Below, one piece after another: positions 53,147 through 60,843 of a stretch of 64,000 nucleotides of DNA. Numbering within the stretch: position 1 is the first letter of the stretch; the number at the start of each line of letters is the position of its first letter. The notes below the pieces were generated by a model. It was not told the DNA's origin, searched no databases, and worked only from the letters and a program-made list of their open reading frames with translations. The stretch is from UBA1952 sp965246765. GTDB taxonomy: Bacteria; Bacteroidota; Bacteroidia; Chitinophagales; Chitinophagaceae. The stretch is taken from positions 434,001 to 498,000 of the forward strand of contig CBDFFJ010000004.1 in assembly GCA_965246765.1 (NCBI GenBank). Reading direction: 5' to 3'. Position numbers and translations under genes: made by a program.

Positions 53147-53890
53147 TTACGTCATCCCCCCATCCGCCGCCAGCACCTGTCCGGTCACATATGCACTCAT
53201 ATCAGATGCCAGGAATAGCGCCACATCCGCAATCTCTTCCGGCTTGCCGAAGCGCCCCAGCGGGATTTGGGAGAACCATTGCTCACCGCCGCCGTCTTTC
53301 AGGTAATGCGTCATATCCGTCTCAATGAAGCCCGGCGCGATGGCGTTGCAGCGGATGTTGCGCGAGCCAAGCTCCTGCGCAATGCTCTTCGTAAAGCCGA
53401 TGATGCCCGCCTTGCTCGCGGCATAGGCGCTCTGCCCGGCATTGCCCATGATGCCTACCACCGAGCTCATGTTGATGATGGAGCCTTTGCGCGCCTTAAT
53501 CATCGGGCGGATGACCTGACGGGTGAGGGCATATACAGACTTCAGATTGGCGGCCATCACCTCGTCCCACTGCTCCGGCGTGAGGCGCAGCAGCAGGTTG
53601 TCGCGGGAGATGCCGGCATTGTTGACGCAGATGTCTATGGTGCCGAATTCCTTGCTTACTTCTGCAGCCAAAGTCTCAGCAGCTTTTGCATCGCCCGCAT
53701 CGCTTTTATAGGCTTTGGCGCGGATGCCGTTGGCGGCCAGCTTTTCTTCCAGCGCCTTGGCGCGCTCTTCGGAAGACAGGTAGGTGAAGGCTATATGAGC
53801 GCCGTGCTCCGCGAATTTGAGGGCAATGGCCTCACCGATGCCGCGACTCGCGCCGGTGATGAGGGCTACTTTGTTTTCCAGCAGTTTCAT
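53147..53890 (-). CDS. fabG: 3-oxoacyl-ACP reductase
   Basis: The 247-residue SDR carries out the first reduction of the fatty-acid elongation cycle. Motifs seen are TGASRGIG (13-20), NNAGISRD (about 89-96), the catalytic Ser in NMSSVVGIMG and YAASKAG (Tyr/Lys), plus APGFIETDMT, which is characteristic of FabG. The length is standard. A TAATTTAG element on the minus strand about 20 bp upstream resembles the -7 box. The hypothetical gene follows after 7 bp. Confidence 0.94.
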   Translation of the reverse strand: MKLLENKVALITGASRGIGEAIALKFAEHGAHIAFTYLSSEERAKALEEKLAANGIRAKAYKSDAGDAKAAETLAAEVSKEFGTIDICVNNAGISRDNLLLRLTPEQWDEVMAANLKSVYALTRQVIRPMIKARKGSIINMSSVVGIMGNAGQSAYAASKAGIIGFTKSIAQELGSRNIRCNAIAPGFIETDMTHYLKDGGGEQWFSQIPLGRFGKPEEIADVALFLASDMSAYVTGQVLAADGGMT

Positions 53891-53989
53891 GTGGTGGGAA
53901 TTCGCGCTAAATTAGGAACTATGATTAGTGCAAAAGCAATTACCGGCAGAACTGAGTCCTATGCCACGCGGACGCCGAAAAGCAGCACT

Positions 53990-54195
53990 TTGGAGGATGT
54001 GAGCTTTCACGATCTGCGCCACGACTTTCAACCCATCTGTTGGAAAGCGATGTGGACGTCAGATATATAAAAGATTTGCTCGGACATTTTGATATTAAAA
54101 CAACGGAACGCTATCTTCATGTCTGCAAGGAGCAATAAGTACAAATCAATAGCCCGCCGGACGCCCTTTCCAGAAAAGGGAACATTGAGCTGTAG
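53990..54195 (+). pseudogene. Relic of a tyrosine recombinase (integrase) C-terminus
   Basis: One frame reads VSFHDLRHDF up to 54028. After a one-base deletion the next frame reads ATHLLESDVDVRYIKDLLG then HFDIKTTERYLHVCKEQ, a TAA at 54136, and NSPPDALSRKGNIEL to a TAG at 54193. HxLRH, the GH pair and the nucleophile Tyr in ERYLHV are the catalytic end of a phage-integrase-family enzyme. The N-terminal three quarters are missing. It marks an old integration site at the fabG end and is followed directly by direct repeats and an AT-rich two-gene cassette. Confidence 0.75.
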
Positions 54196-54199
54196 TGTT

Positions 54200-54310
54200 A
54201 AAGGCGACATATGCGGGATTGATATTCAACGACTTGTAAAAGGCGACATAATTACGGTTGATTATCAATGCTTTACAAAAGGCGACATAATTTTCAAAAA
54301 AGGCGACATA
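54200..54310 (+). repeat. Four direct repeats AAAGGCGACATA downstream of the integrase relic
   Basis: AAAGGCGACATA occurs at 54200, 54239, 54278 and 54299 (spacing 39, 39 and 21 bp). Copies 1, 2 and 4 are followed about 8-10 bp later by related GATTATCAA/GATATTCAA words, so the true unit is about 39 bp. A frame through them reads repeated KGDI...DYQ, but this is probably incidental. The position right after the recombinase end suggests binding or attachment sites for it. Confidence 0.75.
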
Positions 54311-54432
54311 GTCGGGCCTGATTATCAGCAAGTTGAAAAATTGACAATGCCGTTTTATGACGGCAATTAAATTGTTGGTGGCAAGTTTTGCAGATAGACC
54401 ATAAACCATAAAACATAAAAGGTGCATACAGA

Positions 54433-54915
54433 ATGACAGAATGGAAAGACTTTTTTGCAGCCGTAGCAGGCGCTTCTGCCGCTCTTACAGGATTAATTTT
54501 TGTTGGCATTTCTATCAGCTTGACAAAAATACTTTCCATTGGAGGTTTACCTGACAGAGCATTACTTTCATTGCTATTGCTGTTGAATGTTTTAGTTATC
54601 TCAATTCTATTTTTAGTTCCGAACCAGACAACAAAAACTTTAGGTATTGAGGTATTAATAGCTGGTATTATCGCTTATGCAATTATTTTTAAGCTTGACT
54701 TGCGAATTTTCAAACACAAGCAAAATAAATTCAGGCGACTTTACGCCTTTTATTTTGTCATTGACCATGCTGCAACAATTCCTTTCATTGTAGTTGGCTT
54801 TGCATTGACAATGGGCTGGACAAATGGTTTATATTGGGTTGTAGCTGGAACTTTATTTTCAATAATTAAAGCCGTACTTGATGGCTGGGTACTTTTAGTG
54901 GAAATTAACCGCTAA
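54433..54915 (+). CDS. Small four-helix membrane protein
   Basis: The 160-residue protein starts WKDFFAAVAGASAALTGLIFVGISISL, a start shared by a widespread family of four-TM proteins, some of which are annotated as FtsH-protease modulators in other phyla. Four hydrophobic segments lie at about 8-30, 43-62, 68-88 and 113-150. The DNA is AT-rich against its surroundings, which fits horizontal transfer. The second cassette gene follows after 11 bp. The function is unknown. Confidence 0.7.
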   Translation: MTEWKDFFAAVAGASAALTGLIFVGISISLTKILSIGGLPDRALLSLLLLLNVLVISILFLVPNQTTKTLGIEVLIAGIIAYAIIFKLDLRIFKHKQNKFRRLYAFYFVIDHAATIPFIVVGFALTMGWTNGLYWVVAGTLFSIIKAVLDGWVLLVEINR

Positions 54916-54926
54916 ACATTTTCACG

Positions 54927-55391
54927 ATGAACAAAAAATATTTTATCAGTGTATCACTAATGACTTTCGTAATTCCGATAGTTGGATTTTTAGCAGAACA
55001 CCTTTCTCAAAATGTTCCATTGACTTTTGAACTGTTTGGAAAGTGGTTTATTTTTTCTGCGGTTGGACTTCGTTTGTTTGTCGCAGGACTTCAACAATCT
55101 ATAAAACCGCAGTTCACTGCCAAAGAGATTTTTCATATTGAAAGTCCTGAAAGCCTTCCAATAGTAAGAGAGTTAGGCTTTGCAAACATTTGTTTTGGGA
55201 TTGTCGGTATCATATCATTATTTAAACCAGAATGGCGAATTGTTAGTGCATTTGCAAGCGGAGTTTATTACGCATTTGCAGGACTGTTGCACATTATTAA
55301 GAAACCTGTGGGAGCAAACGAAACTTTTGCAATGTGGACAGACACAATAATTTTTAGTGTGTTACTGGTTTATATCATTATGTATTTTTAA
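54927..55391 (+). CDS. Small membrane protein, DUF6790-like
   Basis: The 154-residue protein has four to five hydrophobic segments. The middle block, LRLFVAGLQQSIKPQFTAKEIF then SPESLPIVRELGFANICFGIVGI, matches the helix-loop-helix pattern of DUF6790-type membrane proteins (family recalled, not searched). It is 11 bp downstream of the four-TM gene and equally AT-rich, so both are cargo of the same cassette. Confidence 0.65.
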   Translation: MNKKYFISVSLMTFVIPIVGFLAEHLSQNVPLTFELFGKWFIFSAVGLRLFVAGLQQSIKPQFTAKEIFHIESPESLPIVRELGFANICFGIVGIISLFKPEWRIVSAFASGVYYAFAGLLHIIKKPVGANETFAMWTDTIIFSVLLVYIIMYF

Positions 55392-55434
55392 GTAGAAATA
55401 GCAGAACTACCGAAATAAACCTGCCACCAACATG

Positions 55435-55607
55435 GGGTTTGGCGTTATTGGGGCAGGACGTTGAAACATCGGCTATAGTTCGCTATCAGCAGCAGTTTCG
55501 GCTCGACGTTAGTAATTTAGCTTTAGTTCATGCATTCAACTTTTAAAACAATATTGGGCTTCGGTTGTCGGCTGACGTTTTTCAAATATCCCAACAACGC
55601 CAAGCCC
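55435..55607. repeat. Long imperfect palindrome (attC-like) after the cassette genes
   Basis: GGGTTTGGCGTTATTGGG (55435-55452) pairs with CCCAACAACGCCAAGCCC (55590-55607) at 16 of 18 positions. Inside, GACGTT recurs at 55457, 55504 and 55574, and GCTATAG-TTCG-CTATCAGC (about 55472-55490) makes a TTCG-looped hairpin. Overall it could fold as a ~170-nt single-stranded structure, longer than classical integron attC sites (57-141 bp). Confidence 0.6.
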
Positions 55608-55682
55608 TATCGTTGCCTTCGCTGAAGTGGCTTACGTCCCTTTGGGCACGTTGGATATTAAGTGGCAATAACCCGGCGCTGG

Positions 55683-56813
55683 CTATTGGAACAATTCCCC
55701 CGCTACCCCATCCGCAAAAAGCTTCCCTTCCCGCGTCAGCGCCAGCTTCCCGGCTTCCAAAATCATCTTCCCGCCCTCCAAAAAACGCCCCGCCCCGCGC
55801 AGCAGCGCAGCCCGGTAGTCACTCCCCCACTCCCGCTCCACCTTTGCCAAATCGCAGCCCCACATCGTCCGCAGCGAGGTCATGATGTACTCATTCAGGC
55901 GCTGCTCGGGCGTCAACACCTCTTCCTCAAACGGAATCTTCCCTTCCGCAAGCAGCGACTGGATGTACAACGCATTATTCGCCACATTCCAGCTTCGCCT
56001 ATCGCGCCCGTTGAAGGAGTGAGCCGAAGGCCCGAAGCCAAGATAAGGCGTGCCCTGCCAGTAAGCCGTATTGTGCAACGCATAGCAGTCCGGCTTTGCA
56101 AAGTTGGAAATCTCGTACTGCTCATAGCCCAGCTTTACCGCTTCTTGCATCAATAGCTCCGCCTGTTCCGCGCTTTGTGCCGCATCCACCGGCGCAGCCC
56201 CTTTTTTCAGGATGGAATGGTGCAGCGCTGTGCCTTCCTCCACCGTCAGCGCGTAGGCGGAGAAATGCGGAATGTCCAACGCTGCCATCTTGCGAATGTT
56301 CTCCAGCCAGGCCGCATCGCTCAGGCCGGGAGTGCCGTAGATGAGGTCTATTGTAAGGTTGGTGTAGCCTGCATCCTGCGCCGCTTTGAGCGCATAATCG
56401 CTTTGCTGTGCCGTGTGCGCGCGGTTCATGTAGCGCAGGTCTTCCTCGCGGAAGGATTGGACGCCTATGCTCAGCCGGTCGACCGGCGTTTGCCGCAGGG
56501 CGCGCAGATACGGAACGTTCAAGTCGTCGGGATTGGCTTCCAGCGTGCATTCTTTAAGCGTACCAATCTTAAACGTCTTGAAGAGCGCATCAAAAAGCCG
56601 CATTAGCTCTTCCGCGGAAAGCAACGATGGCGTGCCGCCGCCGATGTAGATGGTTTCTACCGCCGCGCCTTCCAGCCATTCACTTTGCAGTTTGATTTCC
56701 TTCAGCAAGGCTTCCAGCAGTGCATCCTTCTGCTTCAGCGAAGTGGAAAAATGAAAGTTACAGTAGGTGCAGGCCTGCCTGCAAAAAGGTATGTGAACGT
56801 AGATACCGGCCAT
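55683..56813 (-). CDS. hemW: HemW-like radical SAM protein
   Basis: The protein has 376 residues from the ATG at 56813 (MAGIYVHIPFC); an in-frame ATG at 56837 adds eight residues. The radical SAM motif is CRQACTYCNFHFS. The GGGTPSLLS and GVQSFREEDLRYMNRAH blocks separate this group from HemN proper. HemW is a haem chaperone of respiratory membranes rather than an oxidase. The gene is preceded, on its promoter side, by inverted repeats of the same family as the hsd-locus elements. Confidence 0.9.
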   Translation of the reverse strand: MAGIYVHIPFCRQACTYCNFHFSTSLKQKDALLEALLKEIKLQSEWLEGAAVETIYIGGGTPSLLSAEELMRLFDALFKTFKIGTLKECTLEANPDDLNVPYLRALRQTPVDRLSIGVQSFREEDLRYMNRAHTAQQSDYALKAAQDAGYTNLTIDLIYGTPGLSDAAWLENIRKMAALDIPHFSAYALTVEEGTALHHSILKKGAAPVDAAQSAEQAELLMQEAVKLGYEQYEISNFAKPDCYALHNTAYWQGTPYLGFGPSAHSFNGRDRRSWNVANNALYIQSLLAEGKIPFEEEVLTPEQRLNEYIMTSLRTMWGCDLAKVEREWGSDYRAALLRGAGRFLEGGKMILEAGKLALTREGKLFADGVAGELFQ

Positions 56814-56867
56814 TGATTGTGGTGTATTGCCCGCCATGTTTTTTTATTTGCAGCGACTTCGCCCTTG

Positions 56868-57015
56868 CAGCGACTTTGTCATTCCCGAAGGGAATCTATT
56901 CGCTCGCAGTTGTTGAGTCACAGATGAAGTGCTGCTCGCCCAATCTTTTGTCATTCCGATAGGAATCTTTGGGTATGATGCGAGCAAAGATTCCCTGCAG
57001 GAATGACAAAAGTCG
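56868..57015. repeat. Second locus of the GIY-YIG-type inverted repeats, no nuclease gene
   Basis: Three arms of the family occur in 148 bp: 56868-56897 (CAGCGACTTTGTCATTCCC, then GAAGGGAATCT), 56943-56968 on the same strand, and the reverse complement at 56986-57015. The outer two arms are inverted over about 30 bp and the match extends into TTCGCTCGCA / TGCGAGCAAAG. Consensus with the hsd locus is CAGCRACTTTTGTCATYCC. No ORF is enclosed, so this would be a non-autonomous copy. Confidence 0.75.
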
Positions 57016-57105
57016 CTGAATTATAAGTAGCAGTTCCGAAGCGTAACAACTTGCCAACTGCAACTTTGGTTATTCGCCGCCGTAGCTTTGAAGAAGGCAG
57101 GATTT

Positions 57106-58884
57106 ATGCGCTTCTCTCCGCTCTTACTCATTGTGGCAATCGCCTTGCCCTTATGCGGAATCCGTGCCCAAAGCTACGACCTGCGCCTCCACCGCTTAGA
57201 CGGGCCGGACTCTTTGCTCAACGGCATTATCAAACCGCCCGCTTCCTTCTCCGGGCAAATCGCGGCGCTTGATTACCTCTCCCGGGTTGTACCACGCCTG
57301 CAGGAAGCAGGTCACCTCGCCGCGTCTATTGACAGCCTCGCCATTTCCGGAAACGGCTATGATGCATGGGTATATGTCGGAAGAGCGTGGCGCTGGGCGC
57401 GGCTTTCGCTGGCTGCGGTGCAGCCGCCGCTGATGGCGGCAACGGGCATCACGGAAGCGCAATATGCCGGCAGGCCGCTCAATGCGGCCTCATTAAGCCG
57501 CCTCAGCGAGCGGCTGCTTCGCTGGTGTGAGGACAACGGCTATCCTTTTGCACGGGTAGGCCTTGACAGCATCAGCGATGATGACGCAGGCATCCGGGCG
57601 CGGCTCACGGTGGATCAGGGAGCATTTTATCGCATTGATTCTATCATTACGGAAGGGGACGCCCGGCTTTCAAAGGCTTATCTCCGGCGCTACATAGATC
57701 TTCAGGAGGGAGGGGTTTACAACGAATCCCGCATTCGTAAAGTGCCCTCGCGGCTCCGGGAGCTGCCTTTTCTGCAAGAAGGCTCCGGCACGCGCGTCGC
57801 CTTTCGCCCTGGCGAAACGAAACTTTACCTGAACCTGAAAGAACGCCGGGCCAATCTGCTGAATGCCATAATCGGACTACAGCCAAATACGGTCGAGACG
57901 GGCCAGTTCCTGCTTACCGCTGATGCGCAGGCTGCTTTTCAGAATATCCTTGGGGCCGGCGAGAGCATTTCGTTTTCTTACCAAAACCTGCAGCCGAAAA
58001 GCCCGCGCATCAAGGCGGAAGCCGTTTATCCTTATCTGTTTGGTACGCCTGTCGGCGCGGACGGGCATTTTGACCTTTACTTCCGCAATACCGAGTTCCG
58101 CCGCACCACCTTTGATATCGGCGGGCGGTATGCGCTGGGCGCGCTGGATTTCTTGCGGCTTTATTATCGCGGCTACAGCAACCGGGTCATTACGCCGGAT
58201 ACGGCTTACGTCCTGTCTTACCACCGCCTGCCCGACAATATTGACATTTCCAGCGGCGGCGGCGGCGCGGAAGTGCAGCTGCAACGCACGGACTATCGCC
58301 TTAATCCTTCGCGCGGCTGGAGTCTGCGCGCCGGCGGCGAGCTGTTGCGCCGGTCGGTCCGGAAAAACGACGGCATCACCGGCATCCGCGACGGTTCCGG
58401 CTTTGACTTTGGCCGTCTGTATGATTCGCTTGCGCAGGATGGCAACCAATACCGCCTCAACGGCGATGCAGCCTGGTATCATCCTCTTGCAAAGCGCATC
58501 GTGATTAAAGCGGCCTATGCGGGCGGGTGGATCAGTGGTGAGCGCTTATTTCAGAATGAGCTGTATCAGATTGGCGGTTCCCGGCTGCTGCGCGGTTTTG
58601 ATGAAGGCAGCCTGTTTGTAAATCAGTACCACATCGTTACGGCAGAGCTCCGTTTTCTTTTGGGAAGGACCAGCAACGTCTATCTTTTTTCAGATAATGC
58701 CTGGCTGCAATCGCGCATCAATGGCTTCACCAACGAAGGCATTTACAACGGCTTTGGCCTCGGCACTTCCCTGGAAACGAAAACCGGCGTTTTTACGATT
58801 GCTTATGCGCTTGGCCGAAGCCCGGATAATCCGGTTCAGCTCCGGCAATCTAAGATTCACATTGGGTATGCAGCGTATTTTTAA
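57106..58884 (+). CDS. Omp85-type outer-membrane protein with POTRA domain
   Basis: The protein has 592 residues from the ATG at 57106 (MRFSPLLLIVAIALPLCG, signal peptide ending AQ). The N-terminal half has one recognisable POTRA unit (YRIDSIITEGDARLSKAYL then LPFLQEGSG), and the preceding ~100 residues may be another. The C-terminal barrel has the LRGFDEGSLF signature (RGF) near 505 and ends in an aromatic residue (YAAYF). It resembles TamA or BamA-like proteins of Bacteroidota that assemble or secrete outer-membrane proteins. Repeats at 56868-57015 lie just upstream. Confidence 0.85.
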   Translation: MRFSPLLLIVAIALPLCGIRAQSYDLRLHRLDGPDSLLNGIIKPPASFSGQIAALDYLSRVVPRLQEAGHLAASIDSLAISGNGYDAWVYVGRAWRWARLSLAAVQPPLMAATGITEAQYAGRPLNAASLSRLSERLLRWCEDNGYPFARVGLDSISDDDAGIRARLTVDQGAFYRIDSIITEGDARLSKAYLRRYIDLQEGGVYNESRIRKVPSRLRELPFLQEGSGTRVAFRPGETKLYLNLKERRANLLNAIIGLQPNTVETGQFLLTADAQAAFQNILGAGESISFSYQNLQPKSPRIKAEAVYPYLFGTPVGADGHFDLYFRNTEFRRTTFDIGGRYALGALDFLRLYYRGYSNRVITPDTAYVLSYHRLPDNIDISSGGGGAEVQLQRTDYRLNPSRGWSLRAGGELLRRSVRKNDGITGIRDGSGFDFGRLYDSLAQDGNQYRLNGDAAWYHPLAKRIVIKAAYAGGWISGERLFQNELYQIGGSRLLRGFDEGSLFVNQYHIVTAELRFLLGRTSNVYLFSDNAWLQSRINGFTNEGIYNGFGLGTSLETKTGVFTIAYALGRSPDNPVQLRQSKIHIGYAAYF

Positions 58885-59083
58885 ATAGAAACCGGGCTGA
58901 ACGGCCAAAGGGAGGGCTGAACGTTTTCTCTGCGGGCACACCGAACATCCCCCTGCCGCCACACGTCCCCTTCGCTCATCCGCGGGGCCGGGCGCAAAGG
59001 GGAAGTCCATCCAGTACACACAAGTCGGCACGCAAGGGGGAAAGCCAAGCGGCGTACCTTGCAGCCGCCTCAATTTCCTTCTC

Positions 59084-59860
59084 TTGACTGTCACTTTTCT
59101 CGGCACCGGCACCTCACAGGGCGTCCCGTTTATCGGATGCGATTGTGCGGTGTGCACCTCGCCCGATCCGCACGACAAGCGGCTGCGCTGCGCCGTATGG
59201 ATTGAGACGCCGGAGGCCAGCATTGTGATTGACGCCGGGCCGGATTTTCGCTATCAGATGTTACGCGCGGGCGTGCGGCGACTGGATGCCATCATATTTA
59301 CGCACAGTCATAAAGATCATATAGCGGGCTTGGACGATGTACGGGCGTATAACTATCACCAGGAGGCTGCGATGGACGTGTGGGCGACGCAAGAGACGGA
59401 AGCCGCGCTGCGACGGGAATTTGCTTATGTGTTTGAGAATGCCGCCTACCCTGGCGTGCCGCAGCTGAAGATGCATCGCATTATCCCTGACGCGCCATTT
59501 TTCATCAACGGCCTGGAGATAATACCTATCCGTGTGCTGCATTATAAAATGGAAGTACTCGGCTTTCGCATCGGGCCATTCACCTACATTACCGATGCCA
59601 ACTACATAGCGCCGGAAGTGCTGGACAAAGTGCGCGGCAGTAAGGCCGTGGTGCTGAATGCGCTCCGGCATCAGGAGCACGTATCGCATTTCACACTGCT
59701 GGAGGCGCTGGATGTGGCAGAGGAGATAGGCGCGGATCAGACGTATCTGACGCATATTTCGCATCAGCTGGGGCTGCATCTGGAGATTAACACTCATCTC
59801 CCGTCTGGCATACAACTTGCTTATGACGGGCTTAAGCTAAGCTTCGCGGATAAAACATAA
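59084..59860 (+). CDS. MBL-fold metallo-hydrolase (PhnP/RNase Z-like)
   Basis: The 258-residue protein opens FLGTGTSQGVPFIGCDC and has the zinc motif THSHKDHIAGLDD (about 74-86), YITDAN as the bridging Asp, and a final HISHQLG. CDCAVCTSPDPHDKRLR near the start is typical of the PhnP-like cyclic phosphodiesterases. The start is TTG at 59084; there is no ATG before the conserved FLGTG. About 200 bp upstream (58885-59083) is GC-rich, without an ORF, and contains a possible CCCCTT/AAGGGG hairpin. The substrate is likely a small phosphodiester, not determined. Confidence 0.88.
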   Translation: MTVTFLGTGTSQGVPFIGCDCAVCTSPDPHDKRLRCAVWIETPEASIVIDAGPDFRYQMLRAGVRRLDAIIFTHSHKDHIAGLDDVRAYNYHQEAAMDVWATQETEAALRREFAYVFENAAYPGVPQLKMHRIIPDAPFFINGLEIIPIRVLHYKMEVLGFRIGPFTYITDANYIAPEVLDKVRGSKAVVLNALRHQEHVSHFTLLEALDVAEEIGADQTYLTHISHQLGLHLEINTHLPSGIQLAYDGLKLSFADKT

Positions 59861-59898
59861 TTTGCCGCCATTCCCTTTTTACACCATCAACAACTGAC

Positions 59899-60435
59899 AT
59901 GAAAAAAATCATTGCCGGCCTGGCCCTTTTGCTCGCTACGGCTCCGGCCATTGCGCAGGAATATTCCAATAAAGTCATACAAATAGGCCAGACGCTGCCG
60001 GAATTTGAGGCATCCAATCCCGCCGGAGAAGCAGTGAAGCTTTCTGATATGTACAAGGATCGCGTGGTGCTGCTGGATTTCTGGGCTTCCTGGTGCGGAC
60101 CGTGCCGCCGTGCTTCTCCGGAAGTGGTGGCCCTTTATAATAAATACAAAGACGCGTCATTCGCAACAGCAAAGAAAGGCTTTACAATTGTGTCTGTTTC
60201 GCTGGATCAGGATAAGGAAAAGTGGGTGGCGGCTATCGGCGCGGACGGACTCGTGTGGCCTTACCATATCAGCGACCTCGGCGGCTGGCGCAGCGCAGGC
60301 GCGAAAAGCTATGGCGTTGAATTTATCCCGCAAAGCTTTCTCGTAGGGCCGGATGGAAAAGTGATAGCGAAGTACACGATGGGCTCGCAGCCAGATGCCG
60401 ATATTGAAAAGCTGATGAAGAAGAAAAAGAGCTGA
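59899..60435 (+). CDS. TlpA-family thiol:disulfide reductase
   Basis: The 178-residue protein has a signal peptide ending AIAQ. The thioredoxin fold carries WASWCGPCRRASP (active-site CGPC about 69-72), the TlpA/ResA arrangement, with the cis-Pro region at VEFIPQSFLV. It works in the periplasm, keeping cysteines of cytochromes or envelope proteins reduced. It lies between the MBL hydrolase and rpmE2, with 38 bp to the former. Confidence 0.9.
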   Translation: MKKIIAGLALLLATAPAIAQEYSNKVIQIGQTLPEFEASNPAGEAVKLSDMYKDRVVLLDFWASWCGPCRRASPEVVALYNKYKDASFATAKKGFTIVSVSLDQDKEKWVAAIGADGLVWPYHISDLGGWRSAGAKSYGVEFIPQSFLVGPDGKVIAKYTMGSQPDADIEKLMKKKKS

Positions 60436-60453
60436 TTTATCCCTCTTTCTGCC

Positions 60454-60516
60454 TATATTTGCGCCCTCAAAATCACTGCCATAACGCATGGCTACCTTTA
60501 GGTAACGGCCCCATGC
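60454..60516 (+). promoter_or_regulatory. rpmE2 promoter element and leader hairpin
   Basis: TATATTTG at 60454-60461 is a perfect TAnnTTTG box. Between it and the ATG at 60533, GCATGG (60486-60491) pairs with CCATGC (60511-60516), with an inner TACC-TTTA-GGTA stem. A structured leader of this kind could be an autoregulatory site for L31, as in other phyla, but no known Rfam consensus was matched. Confidence 0.5.
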
Positions 60517-60532
60517 ACCAAACTGAAAATCA

Positions 60533-60784
60533 ATGAAGAAAGAAATCCATCCTAAGAATTACCGTCCTGTGGTGTTTAAGGACATGAGCAACGAATATGC
60601 TTTCCTGACACGCTCTACGGCCAACTCTTCTGAAACCATTAAGTGGGAAGACGGCAACGATTATCCCCTGATTAAGGTGGAAATTTCCCACACCAGCCAC
60701 CCGTTTTATACCGGCAAGAGCATGTTTGTGGATACTGCCGGCCGTATTGAGAAGTTCAAGAACCGTTACGCCAAGAAGAAGTAA
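60533..60784 (+). CDS. rpmE2: 50S ribosomal protein L31 type B
   Basis: The 83-residue protein reads MKKEIHPKNYRPVVFKDMSN, FLTRSTANSSETI, then ISHTSHPFYTGKSMFVDTAGRIEKF, the zinc-free (C-minus, type B) form of L31. No CxxC motifs are present. It has its own promoter and leader and a strong terminator after it. Confidence 0.97.
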   Translation: MKKEIHPKNYRPVVFKDMSNEYAFLTRSTANSSETIKWEDGNDYPLIKVEISHTSHPFYTGKSMFVDTAGRIEKFKNRYAKKK

Positions 60785-60806
60785 TTATTTTTCATGTATT
60801 TACACT

Positions 60807-60837
60807 GAGGCTGTCCTATCGGACGGCCTCTTTTTTT
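60807..60837 (+). terminator. Terminator of rpmE2
   Basis: GAGGCTGTCC (60807-60816) pairs with GGACGGCCTC (60821-60830), one mismatch, 4-base loop, followed by seven T. It is a strong intrinsic terminator, 22 bp after the stop. Confidence 0.9.
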
Positions 60838-60843
60838 GCCTGC

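Larger units (their letters stand above)
54374..55607 (+). mobile_element. Candidate gene cassette: two membrane-protein genes ending in a long palindrome
   Basis: GTTGGTGGCA at 54374-54383 is the exact reverse complement of TGCCACCAAC at 55422-55431. The two bracket two AT-rich genes in one operon, and a ~175-bp imperfect palindrome follows (55435-55607). Base composition is much lower in GC than the fab genes before and hemW after. With the recombinase relic and direct repeats upstream, the layout resembles an integron-type platform with one cassette. Boundaries and mobility are inferred. Confidence 0.5.

Noticed and set aside
53267..54070. 267-codon plus-strand frame over fabG
   Set aside because: It is antisense to fabG for most of its length. 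Only its last ~25 codons correspond to the integrase relic.
54200..54310. CRISPR array
   Set aside because: There are only four short 12-bp repeats with uneven spacing, related spacer words and no cas genes. They look like recombinase-associated repeats.
54089..54370. 93-codon ORF with repeated KGDI...DYQ residues
   Set aside because: It overlaps the integrase relic in another frame and its repeats follow from the 39-bp DNA repeat (a multiple of three). It is probably incidental, though a repeat peptide cannot be excluded.
58885..59083. Another copy of the GIY-YIG-type repeat
   Set aside because: The region has a CCCCTT/AAGGGG hairpin but lacks the ACTTTTGTCAT arm end.
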